Part shown: positions 9,355-21,745 of the stretch, one piece after another
How positions within the stretch are numbered: position 1 is the first letter of the stretch
How the letters are laid out: every line of letters begins with the position of its first letter
Assembly (NCBI GenBank): GCA_030248215.1
Contig: JASANG010000627.1
Location: 537,814 to 601,813, forward strand
DNA length: 64,000 nt
Source: Enoplolaimus lenunculus
Lineage: Eukaryota; Nematoda; Enoplea; Enoplida; Thoracostomopsidae
Reading direction: 5' to 3'
The notes under the pieces: generated by a model
Database searches by the model: none
Told to the model about the DNA's origin: nothing
The model's input: the letters and a program-made list of their open reading frames with translations, nothing else
Position numbers and translations under genes: made by a program

Positions 9355-12300
9355 TTATTTGAATTTAATATCACAGATCAATGGAATATGGTCACTAGGA
9401 TACTGCCACGAGGGAATTGCAATATGTTTCTTTAGCAAGCTTTCTTCTGGCATTTTGAAGCACTTAGCGCATTCCAATGACTTTCTTGTGATGAAAATGT
9501 GATCAAGGCAGCCTTTAAAACCATCCGTGTAATTCGTAAATTTTGGTGATCCCGATGCCGAAATCAAGTTAAAATTATGTTGCAAAGCAACGCCCTTAAA
9601 CGTGTGCTGGTCTGTTGAACCTAAAGCATAACGGATATTATTTACCCAAATGAATAAATCAGGCTTAAAATTATTGTTGAAAGAAAGTATCATGAAGAAC
9701 GCGTGCAGATAAAAAAGGTAAGCATTACTGATTCGATCACAGATACAGGATTCGCGCTAACTCTTTAGTTTCCCTCAATCCTAGTAAGTGTTAAGAAGGC
9801 GAAGGTTCCCCCTCCAAACCAAATTTATCACATGCTTTGGTTTAGGCTCACGTTCGTTTGAGAGGGAGAACTTCATGTGTACGAGGGAAGTAAACAAGTA
9901 CACTGCAAAAAAATGGTGAGTCAAATTGACTCTATCCGAAATAGGCTCTACGGGACTACACAAACTGAGTCAAATTCGACTCCACCAGAGTCAAACGTGC
10001 GACTTTACTGAGTCGAATTTGAATTTGGCAGAGTCGAATCCGACTCAGTTTGTGTAGTCCCGTAGAGCCTATTTCGGAGAGAGTCAATTTGACTCACCAT
10101 TTTTTGCAGTGTCCGAATTCGTTAAAGTCTACTTTTGAGTGAATTTTATTTCGCACATCAGTTTAAAAGATTATAGGTTAGAGAAAAAGCTTACGTCCGA
10201 GATGCATATTTTAGACAAACTTACTTCCAATACTCCCACAGTTGAGCCAACTTTCAATGCTGAATGCAAAGTTATGTCCACAAGGGTGGTCAGTTAAAGT
10301 AGAAGTACAAAACTAAAGAAAAGTATCGACTTAGTAAAAATTAGACTTAAACCACTGCTCCGTAACTCAAGCGATACCATGAAAGACTTCCTGTTAAAAA
10401 ATTGAAAAAATTACACTTACCGAAATTCCAATCCTGGTGACCTGCAGACAACATTCCATTCAACGCTAAACTGCACACTCCACTGTCAGGGGTCGAATTT
10501 AAATCTCCACAAAACACCACTGGAATTTCGGACAGATCAAACTCAGTATTCTAAAATAATAATAATAATAATAATAAATAATAACTACACAATAAATCGT
10601 GAACAATCCCAAATTTTTAAGATTACCAAGCACTATTGATAAAAGTAGCATCAAAATACCTATGCATTATGTAATTCGAGGATGACCGAGACCGCTTTGC
10701 AAGAAATCCATAAACATGGTAAACAGTATAACGTATTTATAACGTACTTCATTTACTTACCTTCTCAAATATTTCCGTCAGTACAGTCTTAACATATCGT
10801 AAACAGAGCAAAAGCTGCGCAACCTTTACGTGAGGTACCTTTGGACTGAAGTACAAGTGAGTATTCGCTACACACAAATATCGGTGGCAAGCTAAATGAG
10901 TTTCAAGCACCATAACCTAAAACGTTATAATAAACGGTTGAAAAATCTACATTTCTGCCCATGTTAACTATAGGGGCCTGTTTACTAATCCAAAGTCAAA
11001 ACATGTAGCTAAACTTACATCGGCCTAAAACCTAAGACAACGGTAACCATAATTTAAAGCATTACGGCTCCCAGTCTATAAGTCCCCTAATTATGAGAAA
11101 ATCCCCAAGTTCGGCTGTCTTTCAGTAAACAAGTCTGTGAATAATTTTCATAGGCCCCATATCTTTAACCAAAACCAAATATTTCAAATTCAACAATGTA
11201 AAATAACACCAGAGTTTCAGACAATTTGTATCTAACAAAGAATTTTTTGTCCAAAAATGTTGCTTTCAAACGAAGGCGTTGTAGTGTGTAGTCACATGGG
11301 AAGTAATTGCAAACTAGACAAACATAAAAAATATATAACTGCGGTTCAACGCTTTGATTAGCAGAGTCAAACACCAAAAAATGCACAATCTACTAATCCA
11401 TGCACACCTACACATAATTATTAAACATAGATCGGCAACTGCTTCCATTTTAGTACCTGCACTACATTGTTTAGCTTGTCGACTAGTGCCTTCATTTCAG
11501 GTGTTTGCAGCAATACATCATTTATATCAGTATCTACTGTGCTCATCTGTTGTGTAAGTCCAGAAACCGATACGTGTATGGACCTGAAACAAACGAATAA
11601 CATTAAAAATAAACCAACAAATACTTATAGTGCAACCCCCATACGTACATTGAGCATTACTACCACTCGCGGTACCACTGCGATAACTTTAATACAGCAT
11701 CTAAAACTTCCAATTAAAGTACCTTCGTAATTGTTAAACTAATTGAATTAAGTATTTTTTCTATGACAGCATAATGTACTTTCCTACTAAAATCCATAAG
11801 TCACTTCAGCACACGTTGCCTATGACTGAATTCGAATTGCTGCGGATAAATAAATCAAATCAAGATCGCCCACTACGACTCACCGAAACTTATCGCGTCG
11901 AAAATATATAGCAATGCCTTCCTGAACAAGACCTGTCTTTTTACCAAATCCATTGACTGTTTCATAACCCGACCGTTCCAATACTTCAGAAAAATAAAGA
12001 TTGTGAACAAAACTGTCAACTTCTTGAAGGCAAAGGATGTCAGCATTGAATTCTGTAAAGATAAAGCAAACAACCATACTAGCATAAATTTTGCTGTTAT
12101 AAACAACTGCACGACAATACTGAGTTTCCTTAGCGACGTAAGCGCCAAGTACTCTGAGATTTAAATCATACAACGGTAGACACTCACTATTCAGAAAATC
12201 TGATCATCTTGTATTAAGGTGGTGCTGTACCTTTTGAAATTTTAATGTTGAAAGAACCCTTAGTTGGAGATAGGTATAGACTTTATCTGTTGTATTTTAC

Positions 12301-15300
12301 ATTTTCATAATCCACGGAAGCGCAATCTATCTTCACCGGTTTATTTTCGGCAACTGTCAAGATTTATATACTATACAAATGAAATCTGCCTAATTGTTAT
12401 CGTCACTTTTTAGTAAAATATCTTAATTTCTACCAACCAAAATTGAACACTTGAATTTTTAGTTCCGGTAAAAATTTACCGGAACCGGACGGTCAAAAAT
12501 TGGCGGAACCGGAATTCCGATTTAACAGTGCTCTGAATTCATTGTTTAGTTTTAGTTGGATTGTAATCAAAAGAAGAAAGGTTTTGGTGTGCGATTACTG
12601 ACTCGAAGTAATTATTATTTCACATCAAACTAAACATGACACCATTAGTATGTACGGTACTACCTATTGATATATTAGACAAAATACTTTGCAACGAAAT
12701 CAAAATACCTAAAAACAAACTTTTGTCTTTTATAGTATACATATGCAACGGAGGCAGATCCAGAAAACTCTTAAGGTTGGGACCCTGTGATATATAAAAT
12801 ATAATAGCAAAATAACTCGCTAGCAAAACAAACGGAAAGAAAATATTTGATTTCATACTATTGAGGGGCTAGGTTTGTGCCTTCCGTTTGGATCCACCAG
12901 TAGTGGCGGATCCAGGATCTCAAAATGGGGGGGGGGGGCAAAATTTCACAGATAATAAACTTACTTTTGACCCACACACAAACCACGAACTATTGTCACA
13001 AAATTGCTAAGTATTTAAATTTTGTCGAGATGCTGTTGAGGGGGCCACGGCCGGGGTGGCCCCCCATGGATCCGCCGTTGTCCACCAGTGATATGAAAAT
13101 TTCAAGTGAAGCCTCAAATTGATACCATATTGATATATTGTATGTACTTTTTAAAACAAAGCTAACCAGTCAACTGTTTCAACAACATTGGAATTCTATA
13201 GTTTCGGTGAATGGCTTCCTCATTGCAGTACGGAAAGTAACCGTCTGGTCCTGGTTTGATGTAGAGATCCGCCAAGACATTATACGATACAATTCGAAAA
13301 CTAAACAGGCACAAAACTTTACAGTTTTTGAATAAAGCATGCACACCCTAAGTTATACTGGAACCGTGTTCGGAAGCGGAACAGAAAAGTTATACGGAAT
13401 AGGAATAGGCACTAAGAATTTTCACAGGACATACTTTTTACTTACAGAGTCTTATTTTACGTAGTTGCATAGTATGCGCCGGATCAAGTATTTCAATACT
13501 AATTTAATTACCTGTTTAAGATATAACTATCGGTTGTTATGACAATAAACATAATTGCAGGCAATCCGGTTCACAGGTTAGAAACGATAACAAATTATGA
13601 TTCCGATTCCGATTATACGTGCAATCTGAATCAGAATTTTAACAGTAACTGAATTTGAACAGTCGAACTCGGAATCTTAACAGGATTGAATTTACATCGG
13701 AACCCTGATTGGAATCGGAATTGCATCCGTTTGCACCCTGCAACAACACATATAATAACATGCAGCAAAACCTGCGAAACGCGCATGACTTTCACCATAT
13801 TAAAGGAATGATATCCTTCAATTAAGTAAAAACCATTTTGGTACTTAACATAATTTTGATTGATTCTTGTCTCGTTCTAAAAAATGTATTCTATGTAACC
13901 CTCGTTTGCGTTTGATTGCACAAAAGACACATTACGCTGTAATTCACCTACATACAAATGACAACCGAAATTGCAGATACAATTCTTACCAATTATCGTT
14001 TGGTAAAACAGATAGCTCTTGTACAATGTCTTCATGAATCGGATTTCCAGGATTTTGCTTGACTTTTTGGCCAGAAAAATGAACACAAGGCAGGCCTAGA
14101 ACGCCATCCGCAGAGTAGAGCAATGCAACCAGAATAAGTTCACGGTCAATTACGTCTACCGATGGAGTATAATACTCAGTTTGTGGGTCGATACTAGCAA
14201 GCAGCTTAAAGCCAGGCGGCGAAAGTTCATTTGGGCTGGCATAAGTTGACTGTAACTCGGACCTTGAAGTTTCCGATGATGCTTGAGAGTGATCGTCGCG
14301 GCTCGATGTGTAATATTTTAGCACTACCTAAAAATAATTCAAAATACATGCAATGGATTTTGTGCAATCAATTTCTAAGATTACTTACACATTTTACAAA
14401 TCAAATGGAAAATTACTGAATTTCGAAAATTACAACACACTAGGTCGAAAAAATATAAGAAATATAACCAAAACGTGATTGGTTTACACACATTTATAAT
14501 ACATTATGAACAAAAAGTACAATCCAAAATCCCCAGTAGCTTTAGTATATACTGAAGCTAGCGTGGTCATAAAACTTATGAAATATTTCAGGTTGAAAAT
14601 AAAACACTAACAGATACATTTTTAGTTGCAAGCCTAACATCCAATTAGGACAACACAATTATAATTTTCTGGCTTTTGCCTTATTAACGAAATACGCTCA
14701 TAAAATCCAAACTTAGCGCAACAGGACGCAAGTATTTACTTTACCTTTTTAGCGTCATCGGTGGCCTTCAACCGCGGTATGACTGGAAATCCAGCAAAAA
14801 TCCTAAGCGAAACTTTGATCATTTCTACTCGTGCAGGATTCCAATGTATTCGCCAACTTCGTCTGTGCGATGAAAATATTTCGTTTTCGTCTGTTCTGAT
14901 CAAAAGCGAAGCCGCAGTGCGAAAACTATCAACACAAGTTGCATCACACGTGTCAATTTTTTGGTCATCAGCCCCGCATAAAACAACTGAAAAATATTTC
15001 CAACGTAACAAATGCGAGCAAAATATTCCAAGACTAATTTGTCATATACAATCAGTACGAACGCAATTCTAGACGGAACAAACTGTCGAAGGTGCCTCAG
15101 GTGACCAATTGACTACTCACTGTGCTTCGGGAATGAAAAGTAAAATTTTTAAAGCAAAGAAATTGTACATTGTTAAGTACGTATTTTTTATAATGTGAAA
15201 TTTTCTTACTAAGCCCATTTTTACTTATTTTACCGTATGCATATGATAAAACATACCAAATTTATTATTATTCCGGCATTATATATAACGTTTGCAGCAA

Positions 15301-16351
15301 TATGGTTTACTAAACTACGCCTCGGATTTTTTGCCTTTGTGATTGATTGTCTTACATATTAATTGGAATATAGATTAACAAAAACATACTTTCGTATGAT
15401 GGGAAATGTTTCATTTCTCCAGAAGAATCCTTCGTGCGCGTACCTTTGGGGAATTTGAAAACTGTTTCCTTAAATAATAACGGATTATATACATATATAA
15501 CAAAATATGCATATACTGAGTGAAGTTGTCATTGACAAACTGAACGCAATCGCACTGAAATTCGAAAGTACGATACGCTTGAACTTTAGGGGCAACATTG
15601 TATGAATTCAAGTACTGCATGAAAACAATATGTTTTTCAAAGTCATGATCATGCTTCATTATATGAACTTTCAAATGAAATAAAACGCGGCTTATCAACA
15701 AATCACATTGCACTGAAAATTATTTTGTAGTAAAAATTATTTTTTACAATCAAATTCCGCTATGGGATTAGCCATTTTTACTTTCAACGCCGAGCTATTT
15801 TTTCATCAAGTTTAACCATTATGTTGCGTGCTGTTTATTGCACATTTCCGTATCAGTATGACACTCTTAACTTAACGTCACACTGCTTGCAAGTAAAACC
15901 ACCGACATACGTCAGATAACAGTTAAATGATTGTTAAAATGTGAAACCGTAAAAAAATTAACCTCACCAAATACTTCTTTGCTATACGATCCATTGTGTA
16001 CTGCGTTAATTCGTTGTTTCTCTTCAAATTCAAAATTTTCGATACTCTCATAGGCGTGCTACTACGTTCACCATTGTCCACGCATCTGTCTATGCTAGAA
16101 TTATTTCCGCTGGCAGTGCAGCAGACGTCGTCGTCTGGAGTAACAGGCAACATTAAATGCAATATTGAACAATCGTTCGATGGTACTGCGTACAGTTTTG
16201 TAGCATCAATAAAACTATTGAGCATCGTTCGTGTATACTGCAGCTGAATGCGGTTAATATTTGAGCTATAATAGCACTGCTTAATATGAATCAAGTTTTC
16301 GCTGTAAACCAAACGGCGGAACCGGACATAAACATTGTATGATCGTTGCAT
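9355..16351 (-). CDS. PDE12: 2',5'-phosphodiesterase 12 (mitochondrial poly(A)/2-5A exonuclease), 10 exons
   Basis: A CCR4/EEP-fold nuclease that, in mammals, removes mitochondrial poly(A) and degrades 2-5A. Predicted exons: 16351-15968, 15468-15444, 14986-14745, 14327-13990, 13300-13167, 12052-11884, 11583-11457, 10916-10761, 10550-10421, 9620-9355. All phases agree, giving 656 residues (human 609). The N-terminus is Arg/Tyr-rich with few acids (MQRSYNVYVRFRR), as in a mitochondrial presequence. The middle holds FAGFPVIPRL. Nuclease motifs: SYNVLADLY (from about residue 335), LCLQEVD (catalytic Glu about 385), NTHLY (about 491), PVVFCGDLNSTP (Asp 541, Asn 543), GFKGCLDHIF and YPSDHI (His 646). 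All catalytic residues are present. The 25-nt exon 2 is the least certain part, but without it the frame breaks. Introns hold several MITEs. The gene appears functional. Confidence 0.93.
9901..10111. mobile_element. palindromic TA-flanked MITE, copy 2 (PDE12 last intron)
   Basis: 211 bp, same ends and interior as 7720-7928. TA precedes it and TC follows, so one flank has changed. It lies in the intron between PDE12 exons 10550-10421 and 9620-9355. Confidence 0.85.
10555..10585 (+). repeat. (AAT)n microsatellite
   Basis: About nine AAT/AATA units, immediately upstream (minus sense) of the acceptor of the PDE12 exon 10550-10421. Confidence 0.8.
12215..12525 (+). mobile_element. family B hAT-like element (PDE12 intron)
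   Basis: The interior matches 4365-4705 in order (CTTAGTTGGAGATAGGTATA, TTTCATAATCCACGGAAG, CACCGGTTTATTTTCGGC). The right part has TTCCGGTAAAAATTTACCGG and ends GGAACCGGAATTCCG. It sits in the intron between exons 13300-13167 and 12052-11884. Confidence 0.65.
12901..13080 (+). mobile_element. hAT-like MITE, CAGTGGTGGATCC family (PDE12 intron)
   Basis: 180 bp with ends TAGTGGCGGATCC and GGATCCGCCGTTG and an exact 8-bp duplication TCCACCAG (12893-12900, 13081-13088). It has a run of ten or more G next to the left end. Relative of 6472-6780. Confidence 0.82.
13348..13742 (+). mobile_element. GGAATCGGAAT hAT-like element (PDE12 intron)
   Basis: The left part has TACTGGAACCGTGTTCGGAA, and the right end reads GGAATTGCATCCGTTTGCACCCTG in pieces. 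Inside are repeated GATTCCGATTCCGATT and CAGAATTTTAACAGTAAC words. Closest to the intact element at 43596-44016. Left boundary approximate. Confidence 0.5.
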
Positions 16352-17867
16352 TTACAACAGACCGCCAAATTGAGACAAAAGAAGTTGTGAAATTCGACGA
16401 TTATATTAAAGTGCATGGACGCCGCGATATTGGATAGACGTGTGCAAGCGGAGTCCAATGTAGATAAATTTTCACAATGTTGTGCAACTGCAAACGTTAC
16501 AACTTTTAATTTATATGCGGAACTACTAAAAACGGCTTGCCCACACAAATACTTTATTATACTTGATAACTATTTAAGGTAAAACCTGTCTGAAATATAT
16601 ATTAGTCAGAGTGCGACCAGGATAATTAATTTAAATGTAATAATGAACGGCATTGATATATGAGAGCGTAACTAACAATTCTTCCTTCTGTGGCCTAAGG
16701 AATCCAAAGTATTTACGTGACAAAACTTAACATGTCACGCCGATGAATTTTTAACACGTTAACAACTATTCTATTTCACTACCACTATGATTTTGCAGCG
16801 TTGCGTACAGTTGCAATTTTTGTTTGGCCCAACTTACTTTTAGGGGCATCCAGTTTACCCTGCGTACTACAAAACGGATGTGTCTTAGGATTAACGGTTA
16901 TTATGTTCACCTTACGCCTCGTCTTAGTTTTAGAGTTATTTTTAAGGTGAAGTTTAAACTAAGGGTAAGTAATAGGAATATCCTACGATACCGTTACGCC
17001 CCTAAAATAATACTGTTCTTCTTTATCACGTTTTCCAGCATTATTTTAACCCATTAAATATTGTTAACACACACGGGCTCTTGCAAACATTTACAACACA
17101 TGTATGACAGAAAAAATATGTACAAGTCAATCAATTCCATGGCAGTTCACATAAATACAGATGGTTTCAACGTTTTGAAGTTTATAAAAACACCAGAACT
17201 TCCGCTGGATGCCGTTATTTCGGCCCGGATAGCCGGTCGCACCCTGATAGAAACATATGTACACGCCACCATCTATAATTTAACAAAATACAATATAAAC
17301 AGTTACACTCTGAATTAAGTGTACCCGCATTGAATGTTACCCGCGGACGCACGCAACATCAAAGCGCATACTGCGTACTTTGGAACAGTCTTTATGTTAT
17401 AGAAACAACATTTGAGAACAACCGCAGCCACAAACACACGCGGACGCAGATGCGCGGATAAGTTAGCGACAGCAGTTGGACGCGTTTGCGTGCGTCTGCC
17501 CGCATAAATTGAACACTTAATTCCGACCGCAAGTTTACGTATCTTTCAACGTTTCAAATGGCTAAAGTTACTGCAAAACCAACCAGCAACACTCAACAAT
17601 TTACTTTTTTTGCAAAATTAAACAGTGTTTAGTGAGTGAACTGTGTAATTAGTTCTAAAAACCGAATTTAGTGCGGTCTCTAACATGTAAAGGGGCGAGA
17701 AATGTTTCAACTAACTGCCGAAGCTGCAGTCGTACTCGCGGCGCTATTTGTATCATGGTGCCGTTGGGCCGAGTTACAGCAGTGGAGCTACTAATGGCTG
17801 CACAAATATGCTAAACACCACATACGCCAACGTTTTAAAGAATATATTTAACTTAGCATTATAGATG
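16352..17867. other. intergenic upstream of PDE12
   Basis: No supported gene. At 17320-17510 there are scattered words of the type CGGACGCA, ACGCGGACGCAGATGCG and GTGCGTCTGCCCGC near the ends of a possible small repeat. The presumed PDE12 promoter lies just right of 16351, and no clear TATA box is seen. Confidence 0.35.
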
Positions 17868-18055
17868 GGAACCGGATATCCGGATATGTAAAACATTCGG
17901 ATATGTATCCGAAATGAAATATGTATCCAGATATCCGAAATGCTATTATTTAAATTTTTTTGAAAAGTTTGCATTGTTTCATCACTAAAGTAGCTGGTGC
18001 TAACGAAAAAAATTCTGTATTCAAACTTCGGACACATTATTGAACTAAATTTTTT
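17868..18055 (+). repeat. hAT-like interspersed repeat, GGATATCCGG family, copy 2
   Basis: It starts TAGATGGGAACCGGATATCC and runs through ATATGTATCCGAAATG repeats to a unique part (GTAGCTGGTGCTAACG). The same order of words is found inverted at 2318-2517. Confidence 0.62.
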
Positions 18056-18391
18056 GACGATTTTTGCGAGTAGATTTGGTTTTTTCGGTGTATATTGCTT
18101 GTAAAATTTAAATCTCCTTGACTGTATTTTTCCCGATCATAGTTTCTACAAGAGAAGTTTTGATAATTCAGTATGACATTGAAAACATTTCCTTCCTTAC
18201 ATATTGTTGGATCCTGTCGTAAGCTCGGTCCTGTGGTGGACCTTGTGTATGAAAAGTAGTTTAGTGCTCCAATGCATCGTCGTTAGAGTTTCAGATAAAG
18301 TATACGTATACTTAAGATGGCGCTATACTTTTCATGGCGTGCGGCGCCGTCCGTCACCGTACGACACTGTACCGCAAAGCACATGAATTTA

Positions 18392-18438
18392 AGTAGTAAT
18401 ACCCCCGCCGTGGGACCCGGTGTAAAAGCAGTCCCAAC
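18392..18438 (+). repeat. left terminal inverted repeat of outer Polinton
   Basis: Pairs with 40599-40645. A third, inverted copy of its inner half lies close by at 18506-18532 (GGACAGCATTTACCCTGGG...), so the left end can fold on itself. Confidence 0.8.
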
Positions 18439-18532
18439 CAAGGTTTCAAGAGCTTACTAAAATTTGATAATATTCTTCAATCTCATATTGGTAAACTAAT
18501 TACAAGGACAGCATTTACCCTGGGTCCCACAT

Positions 18533-19999
18533 ATTAAACTATTAAACAATACCGTATGGTTATCATTGCACAAAGTGTTTCAGATACACATCAAAGACTT
18601 AAGAAAGATCCTGGTATCCAGGACTTGTGTTTCAATATACAGTATACGTGGCGTCATAAATAAATAAGAAGAAGGCGAAACTAACAATTATTAGTGGTGT
18701 TTAAACAGGCAAAAAATCGAAAAGGTGTATAAATATTGTAACGCAAATAGAAACGTAAAATTTTAGTGCAACTGCTGCTGAGGCTTGTTTTTTATAAGAT
18801 ATTGCTAGCTCCAGTGTATCGCTTTCATTCCTTGGCTAACAATGGATGATACTATTTGTGTCATATTATTTTACATACACTGAATGTACATAAAACATGT
18901 TTAGTACATTTAAGCCGTCGTGTTTCGGGCCAGATAATCGGAGTGATCTAGAGCCTCATTTTCTTCGCCACTGCTTGTAAAAAGCGACCCTATATTATTT
19001 TTATTTCATGTCCAACTTCAGCTAGCCTAAGCCTATTATTTATTTTAAATAACATCAGCTAAATGTAGCGAACGCTGAATGTATGTTATATTGCTTTGAT
19101 GTATAGTTTTGAAAACAACTAAGCGTCCTTTCATTAATTGTTTATCAGTATAGTGAAATAGTACTAGTTTGTATAAGTTTGAAGTTATCTTCAATACTGT
19201 GCATTCTATCCCTGCTTGAGTAAATGAATGACACCAAGATCTATACCTTCTTATTGCAATGAAAACCGCTGTATCTATTAAGCATGCAGAATTTGTTTAA
19301 ACACTTAACAAACGTATACATACGAACTTGTTTGACGATCTATTTATACATGTATATATTAACATATATGTACTGCGCAATATATGTATATATGCTAGTT
19401 GATTGGCAACTAGCGCGTACGCTAATCTGCATGACAATGTTGACTGCTTATCTGTTTCACAGTACATTTCGTTTTAGACTTTGTTTACGTGTTGAGACAG
19501 CCGGTTTAATTTTTTTCATTCCAAGGGTTTAAATATTCTTTTAGAAATATGAGGCGTGTAAATCCAATACCTTATTGGTTACAGGTTGTTATAAGTATAT
19601 AAATCTAAGACCCAAATTTTGTATGACCCATCAGGAAGGGACCGAATATCCGGTCCAGATTTCTTATAAGTAAGAAAATACATACTTGGTCCCGAAATCA
19701 ATGTACTATCTGGCTGATATTCAGTTCGCTTCATGTAGAAAGTAATCCATCCGGTTTCGGTACCAGGTATTTTGGGATCCGCTCCAATCATGTTCCCTCC
19801 TTAATCCTTGTCCCCAATTGAGGGGCGTTGTTCAAAAATACAACGCGCGCTGATACATTTGGTACCAAGCTAGTCGTTGCACATTTTTGTCAAAGATTGA
19901 TTAACTCTTGTTTATACTAACTACGCACAGCCTTATTATAGGAAACAACATAGACGATGGCTTATCTGCCAATCTTGTAAGCAATGCTTGCATAGTATA
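18533..19999. other. outer Polinton, left arm, nothing recognised
   Basis: AT-rich, no supported gene. A short element-like stretch at 19550-19800 contains ATATCCGG and GGTACCA words but has no clear ends. Confidence 0.4.
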
Positions 20000-20001
20000 A
20001 C

Positions 20002-20061
20002 GGCCGGTAACTTGCAAATCTGGTATGTACAGGCCGGTAACTTGCAAATCTGGTATGTACA
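20002..20061 (+). repeat. 30-bp tandem duplication
   Basis: Two identical units beginning GGCCGGTAACTTGCAAATCT, directly upstream of a family A element. Confidence 0.9.
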
Positions 20062-20071
20062 AATGTTTTAT

Positions 20072-20358
20072 CTCGGGTACAACCGGAAGTCCGGCTCCGG
20101 CTCCGGCAGAAAATCAGCCTCCGGCTCCGACTCCTGTAGAATTTTTGCCGGAGGTTCCGGCATTTCGGTAGTACAATTTTGCACAATGCGCGTTTCGATT
20201 GACTTTTGTCACAATTTTCATGAAAGAACTGCCGAAATTTGGCAGAAAATTAGCGTTTTTTACTACTTAATTTCGCCTCACCTCTGGCTCCGGCTCCGTC
20301 AAGTTCCCTTGAACTCCGCCTCCGGCTCTGGTATTTTGGACCTCCAGTTGCATCCTCG
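20072..20358 (-). mobile_element. family A hAT-like element inside outer Polinton
   Basis: Inverted relative to 8822-9227: CTCGGGTACAACCGGAAG on the left and GGACCTCCAGTTGCATCC on the right, with CCGGCTCCGG words near both ends. Ends decayed. Confidence 0.72.
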
Positions 20359-21599
20359 TTTTAACTTACAGTCAAATAAAAACGTTCAGCCCTGCAAACA
20401 GGATTTGTGTGCAACAAGATTTCTAGAGAGGGAAAACGAAAACTCTTCTAACAATTGTCCTCATTGTGTTGAAACAGTTTTGACAAGTGAAAGTGTTTGT
20501 AGGGGTGCGGTGCCCGCTAACCCGCTTTTGCCAGTACTTTTTATCATTGTACTGCGCAGTGTACTCAAGTACTTGCTGTTATTAGTGCACTGCAAAGTGT
20601 AGTCAATGTAAACGTTCTTATTTTAAATTAGATTAGGGTTCACGTCAACACTTAATGCTTTAGACAAAGGGCGTTCTTCCTTGTTGCTCCGTTTGCAAGC
20701 CTATTACGCTTTTAATAGCTTAAATTATTTTGACTACTTCTTAGAACTTTGACGCCGGTTATAATCGGATTGTAGCCCAATGTGATGATTGTAATTAGCA
20801 TTTAGGCTATAATCGTATATATATTATAATTAAATTTTAAGCTCTTAGCGTACTAAAATAGAAATTGAGACGCCAATTTGTGCCAGTTACCAAAGCCTAA
20901 TCACGTGAAATTTGACCTATTTAGCCTAAAGTTTTAAATTTTAATCTAAAAATAGTACGCATTGGAATTTACCTGCAAATAATTAGTAGTATAAAAGGCC
21001 AGCGATATTAAATTTTATTGTACATATTTCAAACCTGCATCAGTTTTAATAGTTCAATCAATACAATTTGTTGGAACTATAAGCATGTCTTATTGCAAGC
21101 TAAAGTGCCATACTGGTTGGTATTTTTCAATCAAAACAATTTGTTTACACTATAAGCATGTCTTATTTTAACCTCAAGTGGCATAATCGTTAGTATTTCT
21201 CTAACGTAATTAATTACCTAATTATTTAATGACTTAATTAATTATTCGACTATGGTTGGTAATAAAGTATATTTATTTTCGCGTGTGACTGGTTTACGCA
21301 TACCCTCTTCAAGGGTACCGTTCGAGTTTCTGAAAAAATGATTTTGCGGCATTGCGGTGTAAGTTGTTTTTATTTATATCCATTCACTTGAGATTAGGTG
21401 TGGCCCTGAGTTGAGAGAACATTAGGTAACTTTGGAATAATAGATGTGTTTACATATTTGTGATGCACTTAGATGTGAGTTGAATAACTGAACAATTTCA
21501 CGTTATTTGTCAGGCTCTTTTAGTTATCGTCTCCAGTTTATTTATATACAATCTGCAATGGCAGCTGCATAACTTAAACGTTAATATATTTTGCACCCG

Positions 21600-21745
21600 T
21601 CCTTAGTTCTGAGATTTGTTAAAGTTTTCATTGTTTGAAAAATGTAGACTTATATTGCCGAACATCATTAGATTTGGCTTTCTCACAACGGAATCTGAAT
21701 CTGATCGGCCAAATTTTGCTGAATCTGAATCCTCATTCCCTTTTC
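21600..21745 (+). repeat. fragment of GGATTCGG hAT-like family
   Basis: Matches the right half of 30233-30551: AGTTCTGAGATTTG, ATATTGCCGAACATCATTAG, TTTGGCTTTCTCACAACGG, GAATCTGAATCTG. Confidence 0.6.

Noticed and set aside
9070-9502. Plus-strand Gly/Pro-Glu repeat proteins at 9.1-9.5 kb
   Set aside because: They are translations of the CCGGAGCC repeats of a hAT-like element, not genes. The same holds for 20.0-20.6 kb and 59.0-59.2 kb.
13877-14086. Second minus-strand frame across PDE12 exon 14327-13990
   Set aside because: Shadow frame of the PDE12 exon.
15411-15713. A 100-codon minus-strand protein in the PDE12 intron
   Set aside because: Composition (Tyr, His, Ile, Cys-rich) is like random AT-rich DNA; only the 25-nt segment inside it fits PDE12 splicing.
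16291-16548. A short minus-strand protein ahead of PDE12
   Set aside because: It overlaps the PDE12 start in another frame and has no domain; likely 5' UTR.
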